Source: Shewanella subflava (lineage in GTDB: Bacteria > Pseudomonadota > Gammaproteobacteria > Enterobacterales > Shewanellaceae). From it: 64,000 nucleotides of DNA. Where the stretch lies: assembly GCF_025971955.1 (NCBI RefSeq), contig NZ_JAPDMX010000033.1, positions 248,001-312,000 on the forward strand. Reading direction: 5' to 3'. Positions 25,247-35,504 of the stretch are shown here, one piece after another (positions within the stretch are counted from its first letter, which is position 1; every line of letters begins with the position of its first letter). Made by a program: the position numbers and the translations under genes. The notes under the pieces were generated by a model. It was given only the letters and a program-made list of their open reading frames with translations, ran no database searches and had not been told where the DNA came from.

Positions 25247-25615
25247 GTGAAAAATCAGGATATTCGAGCGCAATTGTCTCAAATAGAAGCACAGCTAAGA
25301 GCTAACATTAAGCTTGAGCTTTTACAGCATCATATCGACAATCAACAACTCAATACGATTCAACAAATGGACTTATCTAACCTTATCGATTATTTGAGTG
25401 AAATCAAAATGTCCGATACAGGCCTATTCGAACATTTAATGCGATTAGATGCAGCAATATGCCAACTTGATTTAGGCTTGTATGGACTATGCTCTGATTG
25501 CGAGTCCGAAATAGAAGCATCACGTTTACAAGGTGATCCAACAGAACAGCGATGCAGTGTTTGTGCTTCTCGTTATCGGCAAGAACATCGCCATGAGTTA
25601 CGTTTAAATCACTAA
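25247..25615 (+). CDS. DksA/TraR-like C4 zinc-finger protein
   Basis: A 122-residue protein. The C-terminal YGLCSDCESEIEASRLQGDPTEQRCSVCASRYRQ is the DksA/TraR zinc finger with all four cysteines present. The N-terminal two thirds are helical and could form the coiled coil that enters the RNA polymerase secondary channel; LDAAICQLDLGLYG is the conserved pre-finger helix. It is shorter than true DksA (151) and lacks an obvious DxxDxA tip, so it is a paralogue of unknown role. The GTG start at 25247 has AAAGG at good spacing; a TTG at 25220 is in frame without one. Confidence 0.85.
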   Translation: MKNQDIRAQLSQIEAQLRANIKLELLQHHIDNQQLNTIQQMDLSNLIDYLSEIKMSDTGLFEHLMRLDAAICQLDLGLYGLCSDCESEIEASRLQGDPTEQRCSVCASRYRQEHRHELRLNH

Positions 25616-25661
25616 GGCTAACGCAGCCTGGTGAGGATTATAAATTTGAATAATGCTCAAT

Positions 25662-25688
25662 AAAAAACCTCCGTAAGCGGAGGTTTTT
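25662..25688. terminator. Bidirectional terminator between DksA-like gene and receptor 1
   Basis: AAAAACCTCCG, TAAG and CGGAGGTTTTT: a perfect stem with A-run and T-run on either side, so it can stop transcription from both convergent genes. Confidence 0.9.
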
Positions 25689-25712
25689 GGTTACGATGAA
25701 TAGCTAACTAAC

Positions 25713-28355
25713 TTAGAACTTAACGTTTGCACGTACAAAGAAGTAGCGCCCTAATACATCATAAGTATATGGATCGGTATTTGAATCATTGTTACCTGTG
25801 TAATATGGTGGTTCTTCATCAAATACGTTATTCACGCCAGCAGAAACTCTAACCGTATTTGTTAAATCATAAGAGCCTGATAAATCATGATAAACAATAC
25901 TATCAACAGAAGGCGCATAACACTTAGTGGTATCGGCTTTACAAGCAAATGAATCCATGCCATCGATATAACGCGCTTCGTATGTAGCACTCCAGTCATC
26001 AGCAGATGCGGTTAAGTTAAAGTTAGACTTGAACTTAGCGTAAGCACCAACACCACCAGTAATATAACCGCGGTAGTCAACAGCTACACCATCAGGATCA
26101 AACTCTTCATATGAAGAAAGGATGGATGTATCTAAGCCCGCTTTCCAACTTAAGTTAAATGCATCAAATACATATGCTACGTTAATGTCGTAACCTGAGG
26201 TATTCGTTGCACCAATGTTTTGCAAACCGTTATCAAACTTAATACGACCAGTATTATCAATAGAAATGTTGGACGCTTGGCACAATGCAGTACCAGTGTT
26301 GATTAACGAACCATCAGCACCTAAACATTGGTTAGCCACATAGTTAGAGTCAACTGCGGTAATAGTATTAGTAATACCAATATCATAATAATCAACAGTA
26401 AATGATAAACCTTCTACAAAGCTTGGTGAGTACACTAAACCAACTGTAGTGATATCTGCTTCTTCTGGAGTCAATAAAGGATTACCACCAACCGTCACTT
26501 CAGCTTGAGTTTGAGTCGTTGCAGGATGCACAATTTGATCAAATGAGGGTGATTTACCACCAAACAGTTCACTTACAGTAGGTGCACGGAAGGCGGTTGA
26601 GCGACCACCACGGATCATGAGATCGTCATATAAACGCCATGTTAAACCCAGTTTCCACGTAGTATCTTCACCAAAGGTGCTGTAGTTGAAATAACGCATT
26701 GCTGCGCTCATATCAACTTGTTGAGCTAAAGGTAAATCAGCTAATAAAGGAATCGCTAATTCAGCGTAAACTTCATCAACGCTGAACTCACCAGCAGTAG
26801 GCTCAACTCGAGGGTCGTTCGCAAGCCCTTGAGAGGTCAATGAGTCAGGAGTGTAATAAGCAGATTCTTTACGGTGCTCATAACCTGCAGCAAAACCTAA
26901 TTCACCTGCGGGTAAATCAACAATGCCACCCGATAACGTACCAGCAATAATATCTAACTCACTTCCACCGCTGTTAAGCTCGGTGTAGATAAATGGAGCG
27001 ATACTATCACCCTGCCATGATTCTTGTAGGAATGGGTCAAATTTGCCTTCTAACACAGCATCGTTGATTGAGCCTAAGTTATGTAGATTCGCTAAAGTAT
27101 CAACAGAGTCGTTCTTACCTTTGTTGTAAGAAGCATCCCACGTCCAACCATTATCAAACTCACCTTCAAGGCCTAATACGATACGGATGGTATCAACAGT
27201 TTGACTAAAGTCACGAGAACCAGACTCTACCATACGACGACCATAACTGATTTCTTCACCCGCTTCTATCCAAGGTAATAAATCATCGGTCATCCAACCG
27301 CCGGCTACTTTAGGTTGATATATCCAAGGATCACTATTCCAAATGGGTTGAGGTGCCATTTGTTGATCAGACCAACGCTTAGTGTACATAGCTTCAGAGA
27401 AGAACATTGTTGAGTCAGACAGTTCGTAAGTACCTGCGAAGCTTAAGTTTAAGCGCTCCATTGGCGTAGATAAAAAACTGTCCTTTGAATAGTTAAAACG
27501 ATCTGCATCAGTAAACTCGTGGTACTCGCCACCACGACCACTTAAGTTTGCCCCATTCTCACCCCAAATATGACCACCTTCTGAATAAGCACTACCAGCA
27601 CAATAAGTCGTTCTGTTTCCAGCTGGGCCTTTTTCTGCGATTGGACACTCAGAGAAGCCACGGTCAGCTTGACTGGCTTCACCACGTTTGGTGTATTGAG
27701 CATTGATAACCACGTTACCTTTGTCGAACGTATTACCTAAAGTGAAATCAAGACTTGTTTCATCAGCATCTCCTTGGCCAGAAATACCGGTTTGTGCGTT
27801 TAATTCGAGACCGTCAAAATCGCGCTTAAGAATAACGTTAACCACGCCTGCGATAGCATCGGTTCCATAAACTGCTGAAGCACCGTCTTTTAATACTTCA
27901 ACACGTTGGATCATTGAAACAGGAATGGTGTTTAAATCAACAGTGGATGCTGCACCAGTTCCCGATGCGATCATACGACGGCCGTTAACTAAAACAAGCG
28001 TGCGGTTAGAACCTAAGCCACGTAAGTTGACTCGTGCATTACCACCTGAACCATTGTTGACAGCGGCGTTAGTCATTGCACCGCCTGAAGATGTCATTTT
28101 TTGTAAAACATCATCAATTGACGTTGCGCCAGATGCAATAATTGAAGAAGCATCAATCACACTTACTGGGCTGGCTGTTTCCATATCGGTACGCTTGATA
28201 CGTGAACCAGTTACGGCTATACGCTCAACTTTTTGAACTTGTTCTTCTGCTGCCATAACAGATGTAGATATAAAGCCTGAACTCGCAACTGTTGTTGCTG
28301 CCGCGGCGAGTAGACCTCGACGAATAGCTTTGGCAGTTAATGATACTGAACGCAT
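25713..28355 (-). CDS. TonB-dependent outer-membrane receptor, copy 1
   Basis: An 880-residue receptor for TonB-energised uptake of a large substrate. A signal peptide (to about VMAAEE) precedes VQKVERIAVTGSRIKRTDMETASPVSVIDASSI, the TonB box and plug start; the plug continues with RGLGSNRTLVLVNGRRM and VEVLKDGASAVYGTDAIAGVVN. The remaining 650 residues are the 22-strand barrel, ending PYTYDVLGRYFFVRANVKF with the terminal aromatic needed for membrane insertion. It belongs to the oar-like class often linked to peptides or oligosaccharides in Shewanella; the substrate is unknown. It is a tandem partner of the gene at 28723. Confidence 0.93.
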   Translation of the reverse strand: MRSVSLTAKAIRRGLLAAAATTVASSGFISTSVMAAEEQVQKVERIAVTGSRIKRTDMETASPVSVIDASSIIASGATSIDDVLQKMTSSGGAMTNAAVNNGSGGNARVNLRGLGSNRTLVLVNGRRMIASGTGAASTVDLNTIPVSMIQRVEVLKDGASAVYGTDAIAGVVNVILKRDFDGLELNAQTGISGQGDADETSLDFTLGNTFDKGNVVINAQYTKRGEASQADRGFSECPIAEKGPAGNRTTYCAGSAYSEGGHIWGENGANLSGRGGEYHEFTDADRFNYSKDSFLSTPMERLNLSFAGTYELSDSTMFFSEAMYTKRWSDQQMAPQPIWNSDPWIYQPKVAGGWMTDDLLPWIEAGEEISYGRRMVESGSRDFSQTVDTIRIVLGLEGEFDNGWTWDASYNKGKNDSVDTLANLHNLGSINDAVLEGKFDPFLQESWQGDSIAPFIYTELNSGGSELDIIAGTLSGGIVDLPAGELGFAAGYEHRKESAYYTPDSLTSQGLANDPRVEPTAGEFSVDEVYAELAIPLLADLPLAQQVDMSAAMRYFNYSTFGEDTTWKLGLTWRLYDDLMIRGGRSTAFRAPTVSELFGGKSPSFDQIVHPATTQTQAEVTVGGNPLLTPEEADITTVGLVYSPSFVEGLSFTVDYYDIGITNTITAVDSNYVANQCLGADGSLINTGTALCQASNISIDNTGRIKFDNGLQNIGATNTSGYDINVAYVFDAFNLSWKAGLDTSILSSYEEFDPDGVAVDYRGYITGGVGAYAKFKSNFNLTASADDWSATYEARYIDGMDSFACKADTTKCYAPSVDSIVYHDLSGSYDLTNTVRVSAGVNNVFDEEPPYYTGNNDSNTDPYTYDVLGRYFFVRANVKF

Positions 28356-28722
28356 ACTTTTCTCCCTTAGACGTTAACTTATATAACGAAATGTTTTTTA
28401 TTGTTCTAACAGTTAACCCACAGTTAACCGCTTGACTCGATACTGTTAAATAAATGCAACATCCTCAACAGAGAAAACAATATAAATGCTAATAAAAAAC
28501 ATATTGATACAGCCTAATTAAAAGAAGTATGAAAAAGCTCAACAACAGTGAGCTTTTGATAGGTAACACACTTGTAACGCGACACCAAACAAAACAACCA
28601 CCAACCCTGATACACTTTGAAAAAAATGAAGCGCAAAGGTTGCATCCTGACAAGAGTAAGATTTTTACATAAAAAAACCGGCCAAATGGCCGGTTTTGAG
28701 TTAACGCTCTAGTTATTAAAAA
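28356..28722. other. Region between the two receptor genes
   Basis: A 367-bp gap holding the terminator of copy 2 (28671-28697) and, nearer copy 1, AT-rich sequence that should contain its own promoter. A short inverted pair TAACAGTTAACCCACAGTTAAC lies near 28410-28430. No gene is seen. Confidence 0.4.
28671..28697 (-). terminator. Terminator after receptor copy 2
   Basis: AAAACCGGCC and GGCCGGTTTT form a 10-bp stem. On the minus strand it is followed by a T-run, so it stops leftward transcription of copy 2 before copy 1 and makes the two receptors separately transcribed. Confidence 0.92.
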
Positions 28723-31365
28723 TTAGAACTTAACGTTAGCACGAACGAAGAAGTAACGACCTAACACGTCATAGGTGTACGGATCGGTATTTGAATCGTT
28801 GTTACCAGTGAAGTATGGTGGCTCTTCATCAAAAATGTTGTTGATACCCGCTGACATACGAACAGTGCTTGTCACATCATAAGAACCAGATAAATCATGA
28901 TAGATAATGCTATCTACAGATGGCGCATAACACTTAGTCGTATCGGCTTTACAAGCAAATGAATCCATACCATCAATATAACGCGCTTCGTATGTAGCAC
29001 TCCAGTCATCAGCAGATGCGGTTAAGTTAAAGTTAGACTTAAACTTAGCATAGGCACCTACACCACCAGTGATGTAACCACGGTAATTTACTGCGTTTCC
29101 ATCAGGATCGTATTCTTCATATGAAGAAAGAATAGATGTATCTAAGCCCGCTTTCCAGCTTAAGCTTAACGCATCAAACACATAAGCAACGTTAATGTCA
29201 TAACCTGATGTGTTGGTCTCACCAATGTTCTGTAAACCGTTGTCAAACTTGATACGGCCAGTGTTGTCCATTGAAATATTTGAAGACTGACATAATGCTG
29301 TACCAGTGTTGATTAACGAACCATCAGCACCTAAACATTGGTTAGCCACATAGTTTGCATCAACAGCAGTAATAGTATTAGTAATACCGATATCGAAGTA
29401 ATCAACGGTGAAAGATAAACCTTCAACATAGCTTGGCGAATACACTAAACCAATGGTAGTGATATCTGCTTCTTCTGGAGTCAACAATTGGTTACCACCA
29501 ACCGTCACTTCAGCTTGAGTTTGAGTCGTTGCTGGGTGAACAATTTGGTTAAATGATGGCGATTTACCACCAAATAGCTCACTTACAGTAGGCGCACGGA
29601 AAGCTGTAGAGCGACCACCACGTACCATTAGGTCGTCATATAAACGCCAAGTTAAACCCAGTTTCCACGTAGTATCTTCACCAAAGGTGCTGTAGTTGAA
29701 GTAACGCATTGCCGCGCTCATATCAACTTGCTGTGCTAAAGGTAAGTCAACTAATAAAGGAATAGCTAATTCTGCATATACTTCATCAACGCGGAACTCA
29801 CCTGCAGTGCCTTCAACACGTGGATCGTTTGCTAAACCTTGAGCAGTTAACGAGTCAGGTGTGTAGTGTGCAGACTCTTTACGGTGCTCATAACCTGCAG
29901 CAAAACCTAATTCGCCAGCTGGTAAATCAACAATGCCACCAGATAAAGTACCAGCAATAATATCCAACTCGCTACCACCACTGTTTAATTCAGTGTAGAT
30001 ATATGGTGCGATATTATCACCTTGCCAAGATTCCTGTAGGAATGGATCAAATTTGCCTTCTAAAACAGCATCATTGATTGAGCCTAAGTTATGTAGATTC
30101 GCTAAAGTATCAACAGAGTCATTCTTACCTTTGTTGTAAGAAGCATCCCATGTCCAACCGTTATCGAATTCGCCTTCAAGACCTAATACAACACGGATAG
30201 TATCAACAGTTTGGCTAAATTGACGTGTGCCAGATTCAACCATACGGCGACCGTAACTTACACCTTCACCTGCAGCAACCCAAGGAAGTAATGCATCTGT
30301 CATCCAACCGCCAGCCGCTTTTGGTTGATAAATCCAAGGATCATTATTCCAAATTGGTTGAGGTGCCATTTGTTGATCAGACCAACGCTTGGTGTACATG
30401 GCTTCAGAGAAGAACATTGTTGAATCAGTCAGTTCGTAAGTACCCGCGAAGCTTAAGTTTAAGCGCTCCATTGGCGTAGATAAGAAACTGTCTTTTGAAT
30501 AGTTAAAACGGTCTGCATCAGTAAACTCGTGGTATTCGCCACCACGGCCACTTAAGTTAGCACCGTCATCACCCCAAATGTGACCACCTTCAGAATAAGC
30601 ACTACCAGCACAATAAGTCGTTCGGCTACCCGCTGGACCTTTTTCTGCGATTGGACACTCAGAGAAACCACGGTCAGCTTGGCTAGCTTCACCACGTTTG
30701 GTGTATTGAGCATTGATAACTACGTTACCTTTATCAAACGTGTTACCTAAAGTGAAGTCGACGCTTGTTTCATCGGCATCACCTTGGCCAGAGATACCCG
30801 TTTGGGCGTTTAACTCTAAACCATCAAAATCACGCTTTAAAATAATGTTAACAACACCCGCGATAGCATCTGTACCATAAACAGCAGATGCGCCGTCTTT
30901 TAATACTTCAACACGTTGGATCATTGAAACAGGAATGGTGTTTAAGTCAACAGTTGAAGCTGCACCAGTACCCGATGCAATCATACGACGGCCGTTAACC
31001 AATACTAAAGTACGGTTTGAACCTAAGCCGCGTAAGTTCATTGTCGCGTTACCGCCAGAACCGTTGTTAACTGCAGCGTTGGTCATTGCACCGCCTGAAG
31101 ATGTCATTTTTTGTAAAACATCATCAATTGACGTTGCGCCAGATGCGATAATTGAAGAAGCATCAATCACACTTACAGGGCTGGCTGTTTCCATATCGGT
31201 ACGCTTAATACGTGAACCGGTAACCGCAATACGCTCAACTTTTTGAACTTGTTCTTCCGCTGCTACAGCAGAAGTAGAAAATAGACTGACAGAGGCAACA
31301 CTTGTTGCTGCAACTGCTAATAAACTGCTACGAATTGCTTTCGCAGTTAATGAAACTGAACTCAT
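28723..31365 (-). CDS. TonB-dependent outer-membrane receptor, copy 2
   Basis: A second 880-residue receptor, the same length as copy 1 and identical to it over long runs. Differences are scattered single substitutions (for example LNERGLGSNRTL regions match while the signal peptide, residues about 345-370 and a few barrel loops vary). The plug and TonB-box features are as in copy 1 and it ends in VKF. Both genes carry the same 104-codon antisense frames, another sign of recent common origin. Being the upstream gene with its own terminator, it has separate control, and the 1.2-kb gap before it leaves room for regulation. Confidence 0.93.
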   Translation of the reverse strand: MSSVSLTAKAIRSSLLAVAATSVASVSLFSTSAVAAEEQVQKVERIAVTGSRIKRTDMETASPVSVIDASSIIASGATSIDDVLQKMTSSGGAMTNAAVNNGSGGNATMNLRGLGSNRTLVLVNGRRMIASGTGAASTVDLNTIPVSMIQRVEVLKDGASAVYGTDAIAGVVNIILKRDFDGLELNAQTGISGQGDADETSVDFTLGNTFDKGNVVINAQYTKRGEASQADRGFSECPIAEKGPAGSRTTYCAGSAYSEGGHIWGDDGANLSGRGGEYHEFTDADRFNYSKDSFLSTPMERLNLSFAGTYELTDSTMFFSEAMYTKRWSDQQMAPQPIWNNDPWIYQPKAAGGWMTDALLPWVAAGEGVSYGRRMVESGTRQFSQTVDTIRVVLGLEGEFDNGWTWDASYNKGKNDSVDTLANLHNLGSINDAVLEGKFDPFLQESWQGDNIAPYIYTELNSGGSELDIIAGTLSGGIVDLPAGELGFAAGYEHRKESAHYTPDSLTAQGLANDPRVEGTAGEFRVDEVYAELAIPLLVDLPLAQQVDMSAAMRYFNYSTFGEDTTWKLGLTWRLYDDLMVRGGRSTAFRAPTVSELFGGKSPSFNQIVHPATTQTQAEVTVGGNQLLTPEEADITTIGLVYSPSYVEGLSFTVDYFDIGITNTITAVDANYVANQCLGADGSLINTGTALCQSSNISMDNTGRIKFDNGLQNIGETNTSGYDINVAYVFDALSLSWKAGLDTSILSSYEEYDPDGNAVNYRGYITGGVGAYAKFKSNFNLTASADDWSATYEARYIDGMDSFACKADTTKCYAPSVDSIIYHDLSGSYDVTSTVRMSAGINNIFDEEPPYFTGNNDSNTDPYTYDVLGRYFFVRANVKF

Positions 31366-32578
31366 AATAAAACTCCCTGCAACTTAGTTTTAAAAACATC
31401 AAGTTGTTATATTTCTTATAATGTAATTAGCCATATGCTAAATACGGAGAGCATTATTAATGAATAAAAAACGATTAGTCAACAAAGGCAACATTTAATA
31501 AACAATATATGCATTAGTTTTCATGGGGCATATTAATAAAAACGTAACATACTGTTTATAATGATTTTAATTTTAAATTAATTTATATTAAACACCATAA
31601 AAAAGAACGCATAAACATAAATACACAAATAAGATAACAATATAAACACAACTTAAACCATAATTATTAACAAACACTTCAATAAACAAACAAAATAAAC
31701 ATGAAAGACTTAAATCAATCGCTCACAAAACAACCAAAATTAATGAAATAATTTTCAAAAGTTGCATTTTGTAACTGAAATATAAAATGTGGATGTAAAT
31801 AATAAACGCACGGTGGTTTTATTGATGGAGCTAGGATTCACTCTCTAGCTTAGAATTTAATCACTGAAGCAGAAAAAGTTACCATTATCCCGGTTAAGAT
31901 CCCGTCATTTTTTTACCACTCAACCAAGCTATCGGCCTTAAGCTTAATATTGCTTCACAACTGAAACAAAATCGTTAAAAGGATAAATGAAAGGACATTT
32001 TGAGTGCTTAACATAAAGTCGATAAGGCAACACAATAAGCGATTCAATCTGCCAAGGGTAAATGAGCCTTGTTTACTAAGCCGAACAGCATTTACATGAC
32101 TTTTATTTGATAAAATGATTGATAGTTGGACTAGACGCTGTTGATCTTCGCAAGGTGAATTGTGTTCGAGTTAACACATTTTACCCCAGGCAAAGGGATT
32201 AATGCCCAGCCCCCTAAGTAACTTTAACTTCAGATAACAAAGGCATATCAAACCCCTTTCGTATCACTTAAAATTTGCAATATTGACTGAGTTAGACTGT
32301 TTATAGCAAAGCATTATTAAAGATAAACCTATTAGGGTGCTCGCCCGCCTAATGAATTTAAAGCAAGGTTTAACGATGCGCTAGAACTGAATACAATGTT
32401 TAAATATTTCTACTGTCGCTTTAAAAAACTCATTCAAATTTACGATCTGTTTGGCCACCTAGGTATAAGGTCATAATTTTAAGCCTATAGGTTGGAATAT
32501 TTAATCATCAAAAAAGCGTTAAAAAAATTTTCCCAATAAAAAAGGCGCCTAAGCGCCTTTAATTCATTAGAGCAGAGA
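31366..32578. other. Long AT-rich intergenic region upstream of receptor 2
   Basis: About 1.2 kb without a convincing gene. The first 450 bp are very AT-rich (31400-31800), probably the receptor promoter. From about 31850 composition rises. A rightward frame near 32338-32478 reads GARPPNEFKARFNDALELN and on to a stop, with a stop just upstream; it might be a decayed gene end, but I recognise no family. The ndk terminator lies at the right end. Confidence 0.35.
32536..32560 (-). terminator. Terminator after ndk
   Basis: AAAGGCGC, CTAA and GCGCCTTT form an 8-bp stem with a TTTTTT run on the minus strand, 19 bp after the ndk stop. Confidence 0.9.
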
Positions 32579-33010
32579 TTAACGAGTGCGTGGGCACACT
32601 TCATCAGCGCTAAAGAAATAAGCAATTTCACGTTCTGCAGAAGCTAAAGCATCTGAACCGTGAACAGCATTTTCATCAATGCTAGCGGCGTAGTCTGCAC
32701 GTAAAGTGCCACGAGCTGCATCAGCTGGGTTAGTTGCACCCATGATTTCGCGATTAGCTAAAACTGCGTTTTCACCTTCTAAACACTGAACCATGATTGG
32801 GCCAGATGTCATGAAAGAAACTAAAGCACCAAAGAAAGGACGTGCGCTGTGTTCAGCGTAGAAGCCTTCAGCTTGTTCTTTAGTTAGGTGAACCATTTTT
32901 GAAGCAATGATCTTAAGACCTGCAGATTCAAAACGGTTGTAGATAGCACCAATGTGGTTTTTTGCAACTGCATCAGGCTTGATAATAGAAAAAGTGCGTT
33001 CGATCGCCAT
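32579..33010 (-). CDS. ndk: Nucleoside diphosphate kinase
   Basis: Transfers the gamma phosphate from ATP to other nucleoside diphosphates through a phosphohistidine. The 143 residues match the E. coli length. H117 in ENAVHGSD is the phosphorylated residue; [13 protein letters not shown] and [22 protein letters not shown] are the other hallmarks. It is monocistronic, with its own terminator, and lies between the receptor genes and the group II intron. Confidence 0.97.
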   Translation of the reverse strand: MAIERTFSIIKPDAVAKNHIGAIYNRFESAGLKIIASKMVHLTKEQAEGFYAEHSARPFFGALVSFMTSGPIMVQCLEGENAVLANREIMGATNPADAARGTLRADYAASIDENAVHGSDALASAEREIAYFFSADEVCPRTR

Positions 33011-33311
33011 AACGAGCTTCCTTAATGTGAGCTAGTTTATAAAATTCGCGCGGATTATACGTAATTTCGAAGCGAATGCATAGCATGTAAAAGCTTTTGT
33101 GACCAAATAAGTGACAGAGTAAAACAATACCTCAACGACAGCTCTATTCATGATACCAAGTTAACCTATTTATTCACCATTTGATTCAGAACCTTCCTGG
33201 TCATTAAGTGAATAAGGCTTAAATTTATCTGTCAGATTCGATTAACAGGACTCAATCTAATCTAACAGTTAGCAACGTGCCAAAGTGGGCATTCGGCTCC
33301 AACTCGCTTTT
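33011..33311. other. Region between ndk and the group II intron
   Basis: 300 bp with the ndk promoter and a stretch with TTATTCAC...GTGAATAA inverted arms (about 33170-33216), beginning with ATACCAAG. This may be the end of another intergenic repeat. The last bases (AAAAGCGAGTTGG on the minus strand) are the 3' exon of the intron. No gene seen. Confidence 0.35.
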
Positions 33312-35467
33312 GTCGGATAGACGACACTTGTTACCAAGTGCCGCCCTCCTAAGAACCCAGCGTGCAACTTTCACTGCACTAGGCTCAAGCCTCCACAAAG
33401 GTATCGTTTGATACCCAGCAACTTATAAAGCAGTGAGAGCAGGTTCATTCCAAGCGTTACGAGCTTGCCTTTTCGATTTTCTCCTAGCCAAGTATTCTTG
33501 GTATTGAGGATCGAATGGTATAGCCGCACTTCGAATTTTCACATGCCTCTCAATAGGCACTTTGGCTATTTGGAATAGATTGAATTGGCAATCCATATCC
33601 TTGACCTTCTGCCAACCGTGAAATTGCCATTGGCCTTTTCGGTTGATGAAGTATTTAAGGGCTACCCAAGTCTTAGACTTTGTTGGGTGACGCCTTACTG
33701 CCCAGTGCCATAACGAATAGAATAGTTTGTGCCCAACATACCCGAATACTTGTTTAGCAACGCAATGACGATAATAATTCGCCCAACCCCTTAGTTTTGG
33801 ATTTATCAGTTTGATAAGATCGTTAACAGGGATAGTAGCGTGCTTTTTGATGAGTTCGCGCAGGTTACTCAAGAACAACAAGGTATTGGACTTGCTCGGT
33901 TTGATGAGCAATTTTCCTTTGTACTTCCTATGATTGAACCCTAAGAAGTCAAAACCCTTGTTGATGTGGGTAATATGCGTTTTCTCTTCGGAGAGTGTTA
34001 AGCCTCTTTCCGCTAAGAAATCAGCTATCAACGGTTTGATATCGTTCTCGAGCACTTCCTTTGAGGCGCAGGTGACGACGAAATCGTCGGCGTATCCAAT
34101 AAAGTTGGCTCTGGCACCCTTTTTGAGTGCTGTAGACTTTATGCGCTGCTCAAGTCCAGCAAGAGTCATTAGCATCAAGGTGGGGGATATAACCCCTCCT
34201 TGTGGCGTGCCCTCATCAGTACGATAAAACAGCCCTTTGTCCATAAAACCAGACTTTAACCATTGTTCCAACATTCGTTTATCTATGGCGATGTTATCAA
34301 TTAGCCATTGATGCCCGATTTTGTCGAAGCAGGATTTGATGTCCCCCTCAAGAACCCATTGTGCTGATTTCTTTAGAGCCAAACATTTGAAGCACTGATC
34401 GACTGCGTCAGCAGTGCTACGATTTGGTCTAAATCCATAGCTGTTAGGGTCGGCAAGCGTCTCCGATATAGGCTCTAATGCAAGAAGGTGGAGCGCTTGT
34501 TGTGCTCTGTCTATCATGCATGGGATACCAAGAGGTCTGAGTTTGCCATTCTTTTTGGGGATATAGATACGCTTGAGTGGTTTGGCTTGATATGCCTTCC
34601 TGCTCAATTGATTTACTGCTTTCATGCGGCGGGTATCTGTATTCCAGATAACACCGTCTATTCCAGGCGTTTTACTGCCTTTATTTTGTGATACACGCTT
34701 AACAGCAAGAAGTTTTGCTGAACGCGAGTGAGTCAGTATCCACTGCAACGCTTTCGCTTTACCGTGTTTCCCTTCTCGTGTTGCCTTTGCAATACGCATC
34801 TGAAGCTTTAATACATGCGGTTCAACAGATTTCCAGTCTATGGACTGCCATTGTTCGCTGTCAGGAGAGGCACTAATCTCTGTTGAAATCATCATTTGCG
34901 TTTCTCCTTGAATAAAGTTCTTCACATTATCTTGCAACGGGAGACCAGTCGGAAGTGGGCTCACTTTCGTGACCAGACACAAGTCTGTATCTGCATCGTT
35001 ACAATGCAGCCTTTGCTTTTTCCAACCTCCTATACCTACATCACTATCGGCCAAATCAGCTTTCCCAAAGGGAGCGATATAGGCTTACCGTGTTCCGTAT
35101 GTCGCGCAATGTCAGGTTAGATGCCCGCTATAGTGCGGAGAGCGTATTGATCACGAAAGAGCATGGGGCAATCTCTTTCCAACTCTCATGCCTTTTGGCT
35201 ACAGCGTATTAACCACTTCCGCTGTTTCATCACATAACGCACCTTGCGCGGATTCACTTATGTTCATCATACTGACTACCTAGCACTCACCCAATTTGTG
35301 GTTATCAGGAGGATCGTCCTCTCACGATTTAGATCCCAATTAGTCCATGACCAATCTTCGTTACATTGTCAGGCTCGCTACTTTATTCAGAGCCCTAGGT
35401 TCATCTGGTGATACAGATGGTTCACTCAAAAGCGGTGAACAGCGCTTCATACGACCTCACGTCGCAC
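33312..35467 (-). mobile_element. Group II intron, apparently full length
   Basis: A ribozyme retroelement of about 2156 bp. On the minus strand the 5' end is GTGCGAC at 35467, matching the GUGYG consensus. A structured region of about 570 nt precedes the maturase. Downstream of the ORF, domain V reads GAGCCTAGTGCAGTGAAAGTTGCAC...GGGTTC (33361-33393) with the GUGAAA tetraloop, followed by a domain VI stem and the 3' end CTATCCGAC at 33312, matching CTAYYCGAY. Intron and maturase look complete. It lies in an intergenic gap about 30 bp beyond a terminator-like hairpin, so no gene is interrupted. Confidence 0.88.
33423..34895 (-). CDS. ltrA: Group II intron reverse transcriptase/maturase
   Basis: A 490-residue intron-encoded protein. 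It has an N-terminal RT0 region, the RT palm with GEGDIKSCFD-like EGDIKSCFDKI, TPQGGVISP and the catalytic YADD (in FIGYADDFVVTC), then the maturase X domain with INPKLRGWANYYRH (GIIM). The C-terminus (YLARRKSKRQARNAWNEPALTAL) is basic and I see no Cys-rich HNH endonuclease, so mobility would rely on single-strand targets. The start is the ATG at 34895 with AAGGAG eight bases upstream; an open frame reaching 35054 lies inside intron RNA domains. Catalytic residues are intact. Confidence 0.93.
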   Translation of the reverse strand: MMISTEISASPDSEQWQSIDWKSVEPHVLKLQMRIAKATREGKHGKAKALQWILTHSRSAKLLAVKRVSQNKGSKTPGIDGVIWNTDTRRMKAVNQLSRKAYQAKPLKRIYIPKKNGKLRPLGIPCMIDRAQQALHLLALEPISETLADPNSYGFRPNRSTADAVDQCFKCLALKKSAQWVLEGDIKSCFDKIGHQWLIDNIAIDKRMLEQWLKSGFMDKGLFYRTDEGTPQGGVISPTLMLMTLAGLEQRIKSTALKKGARANFIGYADDFVVTCASKEVLENDIKPLIADFLAERGLTLSEEKTHITHINKGFDFLGFNHRKYKGKLLIKPSKSNTLLFLSNLRELIKKHATIPVNDLIKLINPKLRGWANYYRHCVAKQVFGYVGHKLFYSLWHWAVRRHPTKSKTWVALKYFINRKGQWQFHGWQKVKDMDCQFNLFQIAKVPIERHVKIRSAAIPFDPQYQEYLARRKSKRQARNAWNEPALTAL

Positions 35468-35504
35468 GCCCCAAAATGTGTTAGGTAGTGCCCCTCCAAA
35501 TATA

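Noticed and set aside
27925..28236. 103-codon rightward frame, repeated at 30935-31246
   Set aside because: Antisense to the conserved plug of both TonB receptors. Its duplication simply follows from the receptor duplication.
34896..35054. N-terminal extension of the intron maturase up to 35054
   Set aside because: This part lies in structured intron RNA before a strong ribosome site and ATG at 34895, and its residues do not resemble maturases.
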